NCBI GenBank assembly: GCA_000697055.1
Contig: JNDT01002269.1
Location: 1-64,000, forward strand
DNA from: Saksenaea vasiformis B4078
Lineage: Eukaryota; Mucoromycota; Mucoromycetes; Mucorales; Saksenaeaceae
DNA: 64,000 bases
Reading direction: 5' to 3'
Within the stretch, counting starts at the first letter, position 1; each line of letters opens with the position of its first letter. Made by a program: the position numbers and the translations under genes. Positions 32,797 through 42,921 of the stretch are shown in pieces. The notes under the pieces were generated by a model that saw nothing but the letters and a program-made list of their open reading frames with translations, searched no databases and was not told the DNA's origin.

Positions 32797-35441
32797 ATGA
32801 AGTTGACATCTAGCTTTGCCAGACTGTCAGTATCTGCCGCACTATTATTACAGTGCGGCACTTTTGTCCAAGCCGCTCCCTTTTTTGAGCATGTCAATGA
32901 CGGCTCGATGGATACCGCTTGCCAAGGTTAGCCTTCGTTCACCATGGCAATCGTACCTAACGCCCCCCTTTTTTATAGACATTCGCATTACGTATCCGTC
33001 CACAGAAGGTTCCGTGATTATTTTTCTTTCCCCGGAAAGCAAAGCTTATCATTAAATTTTCTAGGACTTGTTTTCGAGGACACTAGCAAACATATTATAG
33101 CGTGGCAAGTGCCGCCATCGACTTTCCAACAGGTTAATGTTACCTTGGTTGGTCAAGATAGCGCTGACAACGTTGCGTATGTTGGCACATATGGTAATGA
33201 AGATATTTTTGTCATGATTAAAGAAACAGTGTCACTGATTTCCTTTTTGCGTCACAGCGGCGGATCGGGGGGCCTCGGATGAAGTGCCCTTGTCCCTGAA
33301 TGGCCACCAGCCAGGTACATCTAAGGAACACCTCGATTCTTCATTATATTTACATCAAACTATCTTAGGCGAGTACCATTTCCACATGGCAGCCTCGGGA
33401 GCATTGGCTTCCTGCAATATCGACTCCGTCAAGTTCCGTATCGATAAACGCGAAGTCCCTCCAGCCCCTCCTGCTCCGGCCGTCAACAACACCATCGCCC
33501 AGCCCAACTCTTCGACCACTACCGCCGCTTTACCATCCACCACCGTGACCAACGCTTCCGCCACTAGCTCTCCCGCGACTACCGCTACCACCAGTGCCGC
33601 GGCAACCACCACGAATGTCGCCGCTACTGGCACCCCTACGACTCAAGTGGTTACACCGACGGGCGCAACATCAGGGAGCACACTAAGTCCCAACACTGTT
33701 GATGATAAAACGTTAGATCAATTGATTGACAGCCTTCAACAGAAGGACAAGCATCGACCGATCGCCGACGGTCATGTCAACGAGGAGCAGCTGAACCGTC
33801 TGCTTGATGAAATCGAGCAGAAGTCTTCCAGCCCTCATCTCAACGATGAGCAGCTTAATGCTGTGATGGACGAAATTAAGAAGGGTCATGGCCACAAAAC
33901 GGAACAGAAAGACGAAGCTTGGTCTTCCATGTTAGATCATGTGGATGAATATGTAAAATCTGAAAAGCCCAAGAAACAGAAGACCGAAAAGAATCATTTG
34001 AACGAGGTGGTTGATGATATGATCGATGCCTTGAAAGGCCAGACAGATTCAAGCAAACAGGAGCTACCAAAAGAAGCAAAGCTTCCAGCCAAAACCGACA
34101 AGGAACTTGAGTCCTTTGCTGAACTCATCCGCGTAGGTTCCTATTAGTGAAAAGAAGAAAAACTAATAACCAGTCTAGTCGTTCGATCTAAAGTACGATC
34201 AGTACCTTGAAAACAATCGAAAGACTGAGAATCAAATCATAACCCATAAGAACGATGCCAGCGTCGACATCCCCACCAACCACTTCACCAATGAGGATCA
34301 TCGTACACACGGCCACATCAATGATTTTCCCGGAATGGACAAAGCGCTTGATGAGTTGCAGAAAGCAAAATACTTCACCAACGAAGATCATCGTGGTACC
34401 AGTGGCCATACCAACACGATTCCTGGTTTAGATGAGGCGCTCGATAAGTTGCACGACAACGCAGTGAAGAGCGAATACTTCACCAATGAAGATCATCGTA
34501 CTTCTGCTGGCCATACCAACGAGATTCCTGGTTTAGATAAAGAACTCGACAAACTACATAACGACGAAGTGAAGAGCCAGTACTTCACCAATGAGGATCA
34601 TCGTACGGGTCACCTCCGCAAACGTGCAGTGGAATATTTTACAAATGAAGATCTACGGACGCCACCTCATTTGAATGAGTGGATTGCAGAAGATGAGACG
34701 ACCACCCCATCCGGCGAAGGTTTCCACGGTAATGATGCCAGCTCAGACGGTTGGACAGTTGAGGAGGTTGCACCTGCCGCTACTTGGAAAGACAGCCAAG
34801 AGGGTCTTCAAGATTATACCCATGAAAGCGCATGGCATGCCGACGAGTATGATCCCATGGCACCTGAAGTAGAGGAAGTAGAGGAAGCGCCTCATTGGGA
34901 CCAGGGTATCATCACTGACCATACCAACGAAGACAGCTTTACAAGCGAGGAAATCGACCAGGTCGAAGAACCTACCCATGAAGACATTGCTGTCCCTACC
35001 GGCCAATGGATCGCTGAAGAGGACCATCAACAACCTCATTTTAACGATGCCGATTGGCAAACGCAAGAAACACCTGCAACAGAACAGCATGGTGACGCAG
35101 AGCCCAGTGGATGGGAAGTGGAAGAGACGGCAGAGCATGAAGACGAACCAGAAACTCATTTGAATGAATGGGTTGAAGACTTTGATGCCGCAGATCATTC
35201 TGATGCCGGCGAATGGCACAGCAACGTAGTCTCCCCCGACGAAGATTGGCACGATGATGGCGGAAGTGAAGTATACAATGAACACGCTGATGCCGCAGGT
35301 GACTGGGAGGAAGACTATACAGATAACGAAGTGTGGCACCAAGATGAGATCCCTGTCACCCGTGAGCGTGTGTGGCAAGACTCGGGCGCCTTTGAGCATC
35401 ATTACAACGTAGGCGAATGGATTGCGGAAGAGGTGAATTAA
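32797..35441 (+). CDS. Secreted KNH-domain protein with FTNEDHR repeats and Trp/acidic tail
   Basis: A signal peptide (MKLTSSFARLSVSAALLL..VQAAP) is followed by a Kre9/KNH-like beta domain assembled from short exons: RITYPSTEG, then LVFEDTSKHIIAWQVPPS and TFQQVNVTLVG, closing with GEYHFHMAASGALASCN and FRID. This module occurs in Ser/Thr-rich cell-wall proteins. A Pro/Thr/Ser/Ala stretch, probably O-glycosylated, comes next (33,470-33,690), then helical repeats with EEQLNRLLDEI and DEQLNAVMDEI (33,780-33,890). An intron at 34,132-34,191 joins ELIR to YDQYLENN. Then come FTNEDHR repeats (34,284-34,660) and a tail of about 260 residues rich in Trp, Asp, Glu and His with recurring EWIAEE-like units; stop at 35,441. 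No GPI signal is seen. Kre9-type proteins act in beta-1,6-glucan assembly, but only the first domain supports that. The repeat part is unknown to me. Confidence 0.8.
34284..34661 (+). repeat. Five in-frame FTNEDHR-type coding repeats
   Basis: The unit YFTNEDHRT...GHTN.IPGLD..LDKLH..VKS recurs. FTNED starts at 34,284, 34,374, 34,479, 34,584 and 34,638, giving spacings of 30, 35, 35 and 18 residues. Copies 2-4 are most alike, including the linker VKSEY/VKSQY; copy 5 reads FTNEDLR. DNA similarity is high between copies 3 and 4, which suggests recent duplication or homogenisation. Confidence 0.85.
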
Positions 35442-35935
35442 AATGAACCTGGTGACAGATTCAGACGAACTTTACCCCTTAACCACCCCTTTATCCTAAC
35501 ACTTCAATTTTCTGTACTGAGTGCCGCTTGTATCTTTTTCTTTTCTTTTTTTCTGTATTTTTTAAACAGGGAAAGTAAACGTTTATTCTCCCTTGTCCCC
35601 CAACACTTCTTGTTTCTTCTCTCTTTTTCTTTAACTTCTATTTACAGAACCAAAAATAATGCGGAGATGTGTGAAATGATTGTTACTATGAACATTTCAT
35701 TGTTACGTGTTAGTATGAGATTGTCTTTCGTCATATACATATGTATGTGTGTGAGTGCGTGCGTGCGTGTGTGTATGTGTGTGTGTTTGTGTTATGTTTG
35801 GCGGGGGATTGTGTGCAGATGTATAGCTATAGCAATATATATATATATATATATATATATGAATATGTATGTGATCTGTGCGCAAAGGAGAATGAAAAGA
35901 GAGCAATAGGAGGGGAAAAGGAGAAACGAAGGGTA
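35442..35935. other. 3' region with GT and AT microsatellites
   Basis: T-rich 3' flank, then a GT-rich run (about 35,746-35,792) and an (AT)n run (about 35,836-35,861). Open frames here encode only Cys/Val or Thr/His repeats and are not genes. Confidence 0.6.
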
Positions 35936-36591
35936 TCATGGCTGTTCCACGTTCGTTACTATTGCGGAAAAACCTTGGTGGGGCTCGATGGATGTTCCAA
36001 GACTGGCCAGCTGTTCCCGAATACGTTGATGGGCTGATGCAATATTCGATTCCAGCAAATGAAGCCGAGTTGAATAGGGCGGAATTTGTAACAAACGATC
36101 CACCATGTCCTGCAAAGATGAATTATTGTTGTCGGGAGGTGTAGGTGAACTAACGGCTGCAGCAGAAGCCAAAACAGGAGACAAATCTAAACAAATGCAT
36201 GAGAAAAAAATTTTTTTTTCCGGATGTAGCATAATAAATACATACCTTGTAAAAACGAAGGCATCGCCACCATACGTGAACCCAGTGCTGATCGAGCAGA
36301 TAGAAACTGATCGAGTATACAAACAGCCACTTCCAGTTGACCCAATAAATCTTCCTTTTCACTCAATCGGAGCTGTAGTCGTCTATCCAGTTCGCTGTCC
36401 TGAAGCCGCGATGGGGCGATGGATGATGACAGCAGGTTAGCTAATGCTGCTTGACGTCGTGGTGGTTGCTGTTGTTGTAGACGAGACCGTCGATGGTTAC
36501 GATTAGAGGAACGCCGTTGTATTTTATGGTGTTGAACACGCTTGTCATTTGTTGCTTCGGGTTGAAGACATTTCCAAAGAGGAATACCCAT
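35936..36591 (-). CDS. Unrecognised protein, about 190 residues
   Basis: Two exons. Exon 1 starts MGIPLWKCLQPEATNDKRVQ at 36,591, then a basic Arg/Gln-rich part (NRNHRRSRLQQQQPPRRQAA) and a helical region LSEKEDLLGQLEVAVCILDQ ending FLQ. A 64-nt intron (about 36,191-36,254) with a T-run joins DLSPVLASAAAVSSPTPP, DMVDRLLQIPPYSTRLHLLE and SAHQRIREQLASLGTS; stop TGA at 35,936. The join keeps frame. A longer start at 36,726 would add basic low-complexity sequence. I do not recognise the family. It looks like a soluble protein with a basic N-terminus and two helical segments. Confidence 0.6.
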
Positions 36592-37628
36592 CACGGCTAA
36601 GCTTTTGAAGAAGGAAAAGAGAACAAGTAGTCGCTGTTTGAAAGATTTTTTTTTTGGTCCCCTTCTTTCCTCCCCCCAAATTTTTTTTCTCTTTTCTCTC
36701 TGAGGTTGATCCTTTAACCGGACCACTCATTTTAGGAACGTGGCAACATTGATATAAAAGGCTAATGGGCTGTGTGCCGTCCGAGGCATCTACCATTGGT
36801 GGCAACTCAGATTAGATTGAATACATGTTATTGACAGTTGCACGACTTTGAAGAAGAGATTCGATACCAAAGTTGCTCAATGGGGTCGACCTCGGGGATT
36901 CAAGGAGTGTATGTACATTCATTTTCGAACATGCACTATTATCTTGACAATCAACTATTTTTTTTTGGCGATCAAACGGGTATGCGTTGACAATGGAAGA
37001 CATTGCAAGCATTGAACCAATCCATGGATGCCCTGTTCCCCCTTCCCCTTTGTATAGATATTTTAACGCAAACAAACAGTCTCATCTATCTGTTGGTGCG
37101 GTTCAGGAACAAATTCAGTTAGGATACCATGTGACATGGCTTTTGATCATTTGTCTCCGAATTTCATTTTGTTTGTTGCCCTGACCATCCTGCATTACCA
37201 GATCGTCAAGATATCCACGCCCTGGATCAGTTTGATGAATTGCATTAATGAACTCAAGGGCAAGACCTCCTTGACAACAGCATTGGAAACAATCTAAGTT
37301 CTGCTTTTACGCATTTCAATGCTATACACGAGCTCATGAATCAAAATGTCAAGAAATGCGCGAAAAAAAAAAGTAACCAGTTGCTTGGATCAATGGATGC
37401 GAAAGCGACAACATCCGGGTCGCAATTTCTTGATCACAAGTCGATTCGTCATATATCCTTCGCCTCCCTCCACGTTTTACTGATCAATAGCATCATTATA
37501 TCTCATTACAAAAGGATCTTCTTTTTATTACGAGGTGAAGGACGCAAACGGAGAACATTAAAAGGGAACTGCGCATAATGAGGGGCAATTAATCATAGCT
37601 GTATGCGTAAATGGTGTAGGTATTTATC
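36592..37628. other. Intergenic, no supported gene
   Basis: Mixed AT-rich sequence with short open frames in several frames (36,812-37,075 minus; 36,987-37,184 plus; 37,336-37,578 plus), none with a recognised motif. A T-run occurs at 36,957-36,966 and an A-run at 37,363-37,370. Confidence 0.45.
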
Positions 37629-38140
37629 TTACTCTTGTTTATCGTACAGAGCGATCAATTTCCGTTCGACGTTGGCTACGATCCTCTGGTTGGCCGCGGA
37701 CAAGACATTAGAGGCAAGCTTGGCAATGGGTGGTAGGAGATGTGCAAAATCAAGTGGATGATTACTTGTGCGATCTTCTGGATGCGGTAGTAGTGCATTG
37801 ATCGATGGATGCTGTTGGTGGGTTGTAACGTTCATGATCGCTTCCGTGACGTCTTGAGAATACAAAGGGCGTTTCGTCAAGATCGCAACAGCAACAGCTT
37901 GCAGAATGCAGCTAGCCACTTTGGCAGTGGATTTATCAGGTACTCCGTATCCCTAGTTGCCCGGGAATATCGGCGACCGTGAACACTGTGGCAGGCTGCA
38001 ACAATTCATTGTCGAGTCCATCTAATGTTGCTCGCCAAGCTAGGTAAATGCTGTTTTTACCAAACCCCTGATGTCAATTGTCGAAAAGACGGTACTGTGG
38101 ATTTCGGTTTCATTTGGTGATAACTTGACAGACAGAAAAT
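37629..38140 (-). CDS. Unrecognised gene fragment
   Basis: Reading minus from about 38,140: FLSVKLSPNETEIHSTVFST, then IDIRGLVKTAF, then after a gap AWRATLDGLDNELLQPATVF with TVADIPG, then GYGVPDKSTAKVASCILQAV and AVAILTKRPLYSQDVTEAIM, ending NVERKLIALYDKQE with stop at 37,629. The pieces need two joins, one plausible as a short intron, the other (near 37,970) crossing stop codons. The texture is that of true protein-coding sequence. I do not recognise the family, and it may be a partly broken gene. Confidence 0.4.
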
Positions 38141-39087
38141 CCTTTGAGACTCTTTCTTTATTTGGATGTAAAGTGAAGATGATTACATATGTTTAAGCGT
38201 CTGTCCTTAATTATTGTTCTATTCATTCGGAGCTTGTAATCTTGACCCTGGTCGGTAGATCTGTGTTCCTGAGATGGTCTTGACTTTGGATGTAATGCCG
38301 ATCTTTAGATGTGAATCTATGTCCTCATATGTGGCCTATACGACGGATACGTTTAACGGACATTCGTGAGTCATTTGGATCTTTTCGCGTTGGCCTTTGA
38401 CAATAACCAGGAGATCGTCTTGCACAGTGGGAAAGGCGTTTCCGAGAATTTACCTGGTTTTGTCATTTCCAGGTAGATAATCGTTGCAGTGTAGCACACT
38501 ACTGCCAAGTATGCCTTGAAGCTGACACAATGATTCCGACTATTTACCTGAAAATGACAAAAACAGGTGAATTGTCGGCACTTTTTCCCCATAGTGTTGC
38601 TTGAATTTATCGTACAAAATAGTTGTGGGGCCATCCATCATAGTGGGCGTTTCGGGACCAATGAACACGGGATGTGCTTGTAATCATAGAAGACATGCTA
38701 ATCAGGACATTCATTGTCTTCGACCCAATCTTGAGGTTCATTTTTGCAGGGCCGCCGTCGGCTTCCTCGTGCGTTGCAACAGAAAGACCGTCATAGATGG
38801 TGGTGTTCCTGGCAAGGGAATTGATTTCATGTTGCTTTCCGCGTGCACGTCCAACAACTTTGATCTCGAGTATGCTTCAGCAAACAGCGTGATGAGCGCG
38901 TCATTTTTTGCCAGTGATGGCAATACAACCAGTATGTAGGACTGCCACGGCGTGCAAGAGAGGGGGTCAAAGCCGAAAGTCTATGTTGAGCGCGATAACC
39001 AATTCTTCCGTCGGTGGTATAAACGTAAAAGTATCGTTGAGACCAGGAAACCGGGACGAGGATATCACCTTTTCAATATAGGCGCTA
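38141..39087. other. Unassigned, open fragments on both strands
   Basis: Open stretches at 38,371-38,634 (minus) and 38,601-38,939 (plus, 112 codons) have no recognised motif. They may be exons of the neighbouring fragments or chance. No gene is supported. Confidence 0.3.
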
Positions 39088-39716
39088 TCAGTGACATACA
39101 AGCGTTATCGCATTATCAGGTTTCTGTTGGCCAGCCTTTTCATTGTGCACCTGCAACGTACAGTCTAATTGTTGAGAATAAGTTTGGTCGTGAAAAGAGA
39201 CCTTGCACACTAAATCCAACAGCAGGTCATTGCGCATAAGAACATGGTTCATGAGAGCCGAAGTAGGACTTTCGTGTCTCAAGTGCAATGCCACAGGTGA
39301 GCATTCTTGATGATATGAGACTTTTTCCTTGCTGCCGAGCACCCTTTGTGCAGATCAAAAGGGGGTGACTCCGATTTCAGCCGCTTCCTGGGACTATTAT
39401 CCTCATTTTCGTACAAACGTACTTGCGTGTCAACGTTGTGTCTTGTCATATGCTTTTTCAAGCTGTCTATATGGGAGAACGACGTGCCAGAGCAGCTTGC
39501 CAAGGGACATCTAAATGAGCCAGCTTGAAGCGGTATCGTAGCTATATCTATAGCCAACGATAGAAAAGAAAAAGTCAGCGACACGTAATAATCTCTTTTG
39601 CAAAGCGAAAAACACTTGCGATCACCAAACGTGACAATTGGCTTGCAAGACATGATGGCGACGTCCTTGTGTGTAATAAGAATTGCAATTTTCAAATGTT
39701 CCATCCTCGCAAACAT
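39088..39716 (-). pseudogene. C2H2 zinc-finger gene fragment
   Basis: Contains one C2H2 finger, FRCPLASCSGTSFSHIDSL followed by KKHMTRH (C-x4-C-x13-H-x3-H, about 39,440-39,520). A charged linker ENEDNSPRKRLKSESPPFDL comes next. The following part continues in a second frame (PVALHLRHESPTSALMNHVL, LLLDLVCKVSFHDQTYS) to 39,088. The two frames overlap around 39,290-39,340 with no obvious intron, so a frameshift is likely. The finger suggests nucleic-acid binding. It could be a decayed regulator or the DNA-binding part of a mobile-element protein. Confidence 0.45.
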
Positions 39717-39865
39717 GTATAAAGTGCACTTTCGCTGCTGACTACATCGGATGCTTTCTTAGCCATCCCCATAGCATATGGGTCGCTTGTTGGTGCTACA
39801 GCAACTCTCTTCATCATGGCCACACCTTATAATTGAAAAAGGGAAGAAAGCGAGCAAATGTTTCT

Positions 39866-39984
39866 ACTTTCACCAGCCTTTCCTTTCGGGCACACCACTT
39901 TCACCATCCACCGGCCAAATTGTCAGGCGAACTTTCACCGGCTTTTCTTCCGGGCACACTACTTTCACCATCCACCAGCCAAAT
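39866..39984. repeat. Two-copy tandem repeat, 65-bp period
   Basis: Copy 1 (39,866-39,920) and copy 2 (39,931-39,984) both run from ACTTTCACC through CGGGCACAC to CCGGCCAAAT or its variant CCAGCCAAAT, with a handful of differences. Within each copy ACTTTCACC occurs twice, hinting at an older half-unit. Confidence 0.7.
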
Positions 39985-40166
39985 CGGTATGGGTGCTGGT
40001 ATCTTGGAGGTGCCTCACTGGCACTTCTCTGCTATTTAATCACTTTCTTCCTATTTTACTGAAAAAGTATTTCTTTCTATCTTCTTGGCAGATCGGCAAG
40101 GGCAGTAAAAATCTGGTAAGTACATATCTACTACCATAAAAGTATATAACCTTGACTGTACGTGTT

Positions 40167-40204
40167 CGCAGAATGTGTATCTCCTCGCAGAGTGTGTATC
40201 TCCT
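40167..40204. repeat. 19-bp tandem repeat
   Basis: CGCAGAATGTGTATCTCCT is followed directly by CGCAGAGTGTGTATCTCCT, one difference apart. A third, degraded unit (CACAGAAAGGGGTG...) follows, and ACAGAGAGAGTATCTCC near 40,223 may be a fourth. Confidence 0.7.
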
Positions 40205-41916
40205 CACAGAAAGGGGTGTACTCACAGAGAGAGTATCTCCAACAAACGTAGACTGAGTCAGCCTTTGGTGCACGTTGCTAGACAGGTGTCTGAGAGGAGC
40301 ATTATCATCGACTATGGTAATTGCCAGACATTTATGGCAAGGGTACCTCCAGTGAGGTATGACCAAAACACTGGCCACCGCTTTAAAACTATTGGATGCT
40401 TCGATGATTAGGGTCATCAGCAGCTCACTTTTCAAAGAACTTTCCCTCTTAAATTTACCGTCAACAATCGATCAGAGCTGTTCAGGAAATTGAGCTCAGG
40501 CGGACATGATGGAAGATTAGTAATATCGATGCCCTTGAGACTCGATATATATTTAGAAATATTTTCAGCCTTATGAGTAAAAGTATTATCCGTCACTATG
40601 TTTATTATAACCTTCAGGAAACTCGGATAACTTCCAGTTACAGTGCTGTTATTTGTTATCTTGAACAACGCACTCTCTTTCCTTGAAAGTTGTCAGCGAG
40701 AGATTTAGGCTGCATTTGATGAGAGTTCAGGCAGGGATCATTCAACCGTTCTTGAACTTAGCTTTGTTGATCCTGTCCGCAGGTTGAAAGCGAGGATTTT
40801 CAACCTCAATTTGCACTTCTCCTTCATGAGGCGATGAAGCGTCATGTTGGATAATTTGAGTCCCTCAATGCTCTGAAGCAGTCGTCCCGTCAACTATTCC
40901 ACAACAATTACCATATCCTCATCAATGTATTCTAAGATAACTTTTCTATGCTATTCATTGAGGACGTGGGACGACCAGCGGTCCTTCTTCTTTTTTTTTT
41001 TTGAAAATTCTCACACGAGCATATATCTTCTGGCGTATGAATACACATAACGAGCGATTGGCAATTGCCGGGTCTCGTGATCGGCCAATTTGTAGCGAGC
41101 TACAAAAGAACTGAAGTGATACAATGTCCAGCGATCCTACTGTAGAAGTTGACTAATGTTGAGAGTGGCAACATGTAATTGCTTATCGGCATTAAACGCC
41201 ACCACAGCCGAAGTAGTTTGCAATAAAGATCATGCAAGCTCGACCATGCGCAAAGATATAAGAGTAATCCTGGAAGTGTACGCCATCAGAATTCATGCCA
41301 GGGATGCAAAGTGAATATAGGCCGAAAGAAAAGCAAGAATATTTATGCGTCCCTTTAAATATCCATCGCATCCCGTTATATTACGCATTCTGCTTCGGGC
41401 ATTGGGGGTTTAGTCCACCAGTGCTTCTCTGCGCAAAAGTACACGCTCCTCAGGAAAAGAGCGATGTCAAATGAACGGTATATGTGGAAGGGAAAACGAT
41501 AGAACCTTTGTTTACATCCGGGGATACACAAACTTCTTCGGTTCGATTTGTCATCGCACAACATAGGCTATGAGAAAAAACTGCACAGTTTAACGCAACA
41601 CTGTGTCACTGCAAGGCAGGATAACCTTTTCAAGCGGCGAAGAAAACAACATGATGAAAGGTGCAATGTCCACGCGTGTTGGGGATGGGGAAAACAAGAG
41701 AATGAAAGTGTTGCATGAATTGTTTTCAACTCAGAAACTAGGATGGTGCAAAAGATAGCAACTAATGGCGCGATTGTCTGAAACTGAAACCTTTGCAACA
41801 GTGATGTGAACGCGATTATTAATGGTACGGTGGCTGATTTGTCATGATGTGAAGTCCATAAAAACCCCGGGTTTTCCTTCGCTATCCCTCATCAAACTGT
41901 TTCCTCTTCAACAAAG

Positions 41917-42921
41917 ATGTCTTCAGGTAAGAAAAAGCAAGGGTAAAGGAGTTGGAAGGAGTGGTTGAAAGGAGAAGTGAAAGGAGTTTATTGAACTTGA
42001 TATCATTTAGACAAGAAACTTACACTTTATTCTGCCGACGTTTGCCCTTTTGCTCAACGTTCTGAGATTGCCATACGCGAAGTCAATGCCAAGTTCGACC
42101 GTGTGGCCATCGACTTGCAAAACAAACCTGAATGGTGAAGAATATATGAAGCCAAGAGAAAAGAAACTCATGTGTATTGTTCAAAGGTATAAGGATGTTA
42201 ATCCTGAATTGAAGGTGCCGGCACTTGATGTCGATGGCACCAAGATTGCCGAGTCCTTGGTCATTGTCGAACTTCTGAATGACCTTTTCCCAGAAAAAGG
42301 GTAAAATTAAAACAATCCGGATTTTAGGGTTTTCTTACTTAGGACCCTTTTTTTCTCGGATAGATTGCTTCCTAAAGACCCGGTACAACGTGCTCAGATC
42401 CGATTTGTCATTGAGTTCTATGCAAGCAAGATCTCGTCTAGTTGGTTCCAGGTAAAGTAAACCGAACAAGAGAAAAGAGAAAGAACAAGGAATTTACAGG
42501 GCGCTTGCTTTTTTTTTTTTCAGTACCTCCGAAATTACAGCGATGCCGAGGCGCGTCAGACATACATCAACAATGTGAATGCGGGATACAGCCGAGTAAG
42601 TTGTTACACAAATGCACGATGGATCTTTTCTTACGGGATGTGCAGCTGAATGATTTGTTGTTGGAGCAAGCGCCGTCTGGCCCCTACTTCCTTGGCAACC
42701 AGTTCTCCCTTGCCGATATTGCCATAGCACCATTTGCGTTTCGAATCGCAACATTCAATCGACTGTATCAAAATGGCCTTACATTTGAGGCCGAGGAGAA
42801 GTATCCTCGAGTGAAAGAATTTTTGGAGGGTATCCAGAAGCGTCCTTCTGTCAAGGATACGTCATTGAATGATGAGCAATTCTACAAAGCGTTGGATCGC
42901 TTCAGTATACCTCGTCCCTAA
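41917..42921 (+). CDS. Glutathione S-transferase (omega-like)
   Basis: Six exons (41,917-41,926; 42,011-42,134; 42,187-42,300; 42,364-42,451; 42,524-42,595; 42,646-42,921) give 227 residues. The thioredoxin-like N-terminal half reads KLTLYSADVCPFAQRSEIAI, with Cys in CPFAQR at the catalytic place, as in omega and glutaredoxin-like GSTs. It then has VNPELKVPALDVDGTKIAES, containing the cis-Pro and the ES that contacts glutathione. The helical C-terminal half has GPYFLGNQFSLADIAIAPFA, the N-capping and hydrophobic-staple Asp motif. It likely works in cytosolic glutathione-dependent reduction or detoxification. Only ten coding bases lie in exon 1. The class call rests on the active-site Cys; the physiological substrate cannot be told. 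Confidence 0.92.

Larger units (their letters stand above)
39717..41916. other. Gene-poor stretch with short tandem repeats
   Basis: No gene is supported over 2.2 kb. It holds a 65-bp-period repeat (39,866-39,984), a 19-bp repeat (40,167-40,204) and a T-run at 40,991-41,003. Open frames at 40,040-40,435 and 41,568-41,798 (minus) show no family. The last few hundred bases serve as the GST promoter. Confidence 0.5.

Noticed and set aside
34743..35402. 219-codon minus-strand open frame
   Set aside because: Antisense to the Trp/acidic tail of the secreted repeat protein; its openness follows from the codon bias of that strand and it has no recognisable domain.
35703..36037. Frames of Thr/His, Cys/Val and Ile/Tyr repeats
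   Set aside because: Translations of GT and AT microsatellites.
40040..40435. 131-codon minus-strand frame
   Set aside because: Overlaps the 19-bp tandem repeat and ends in T-rich DNA; no motif or family.
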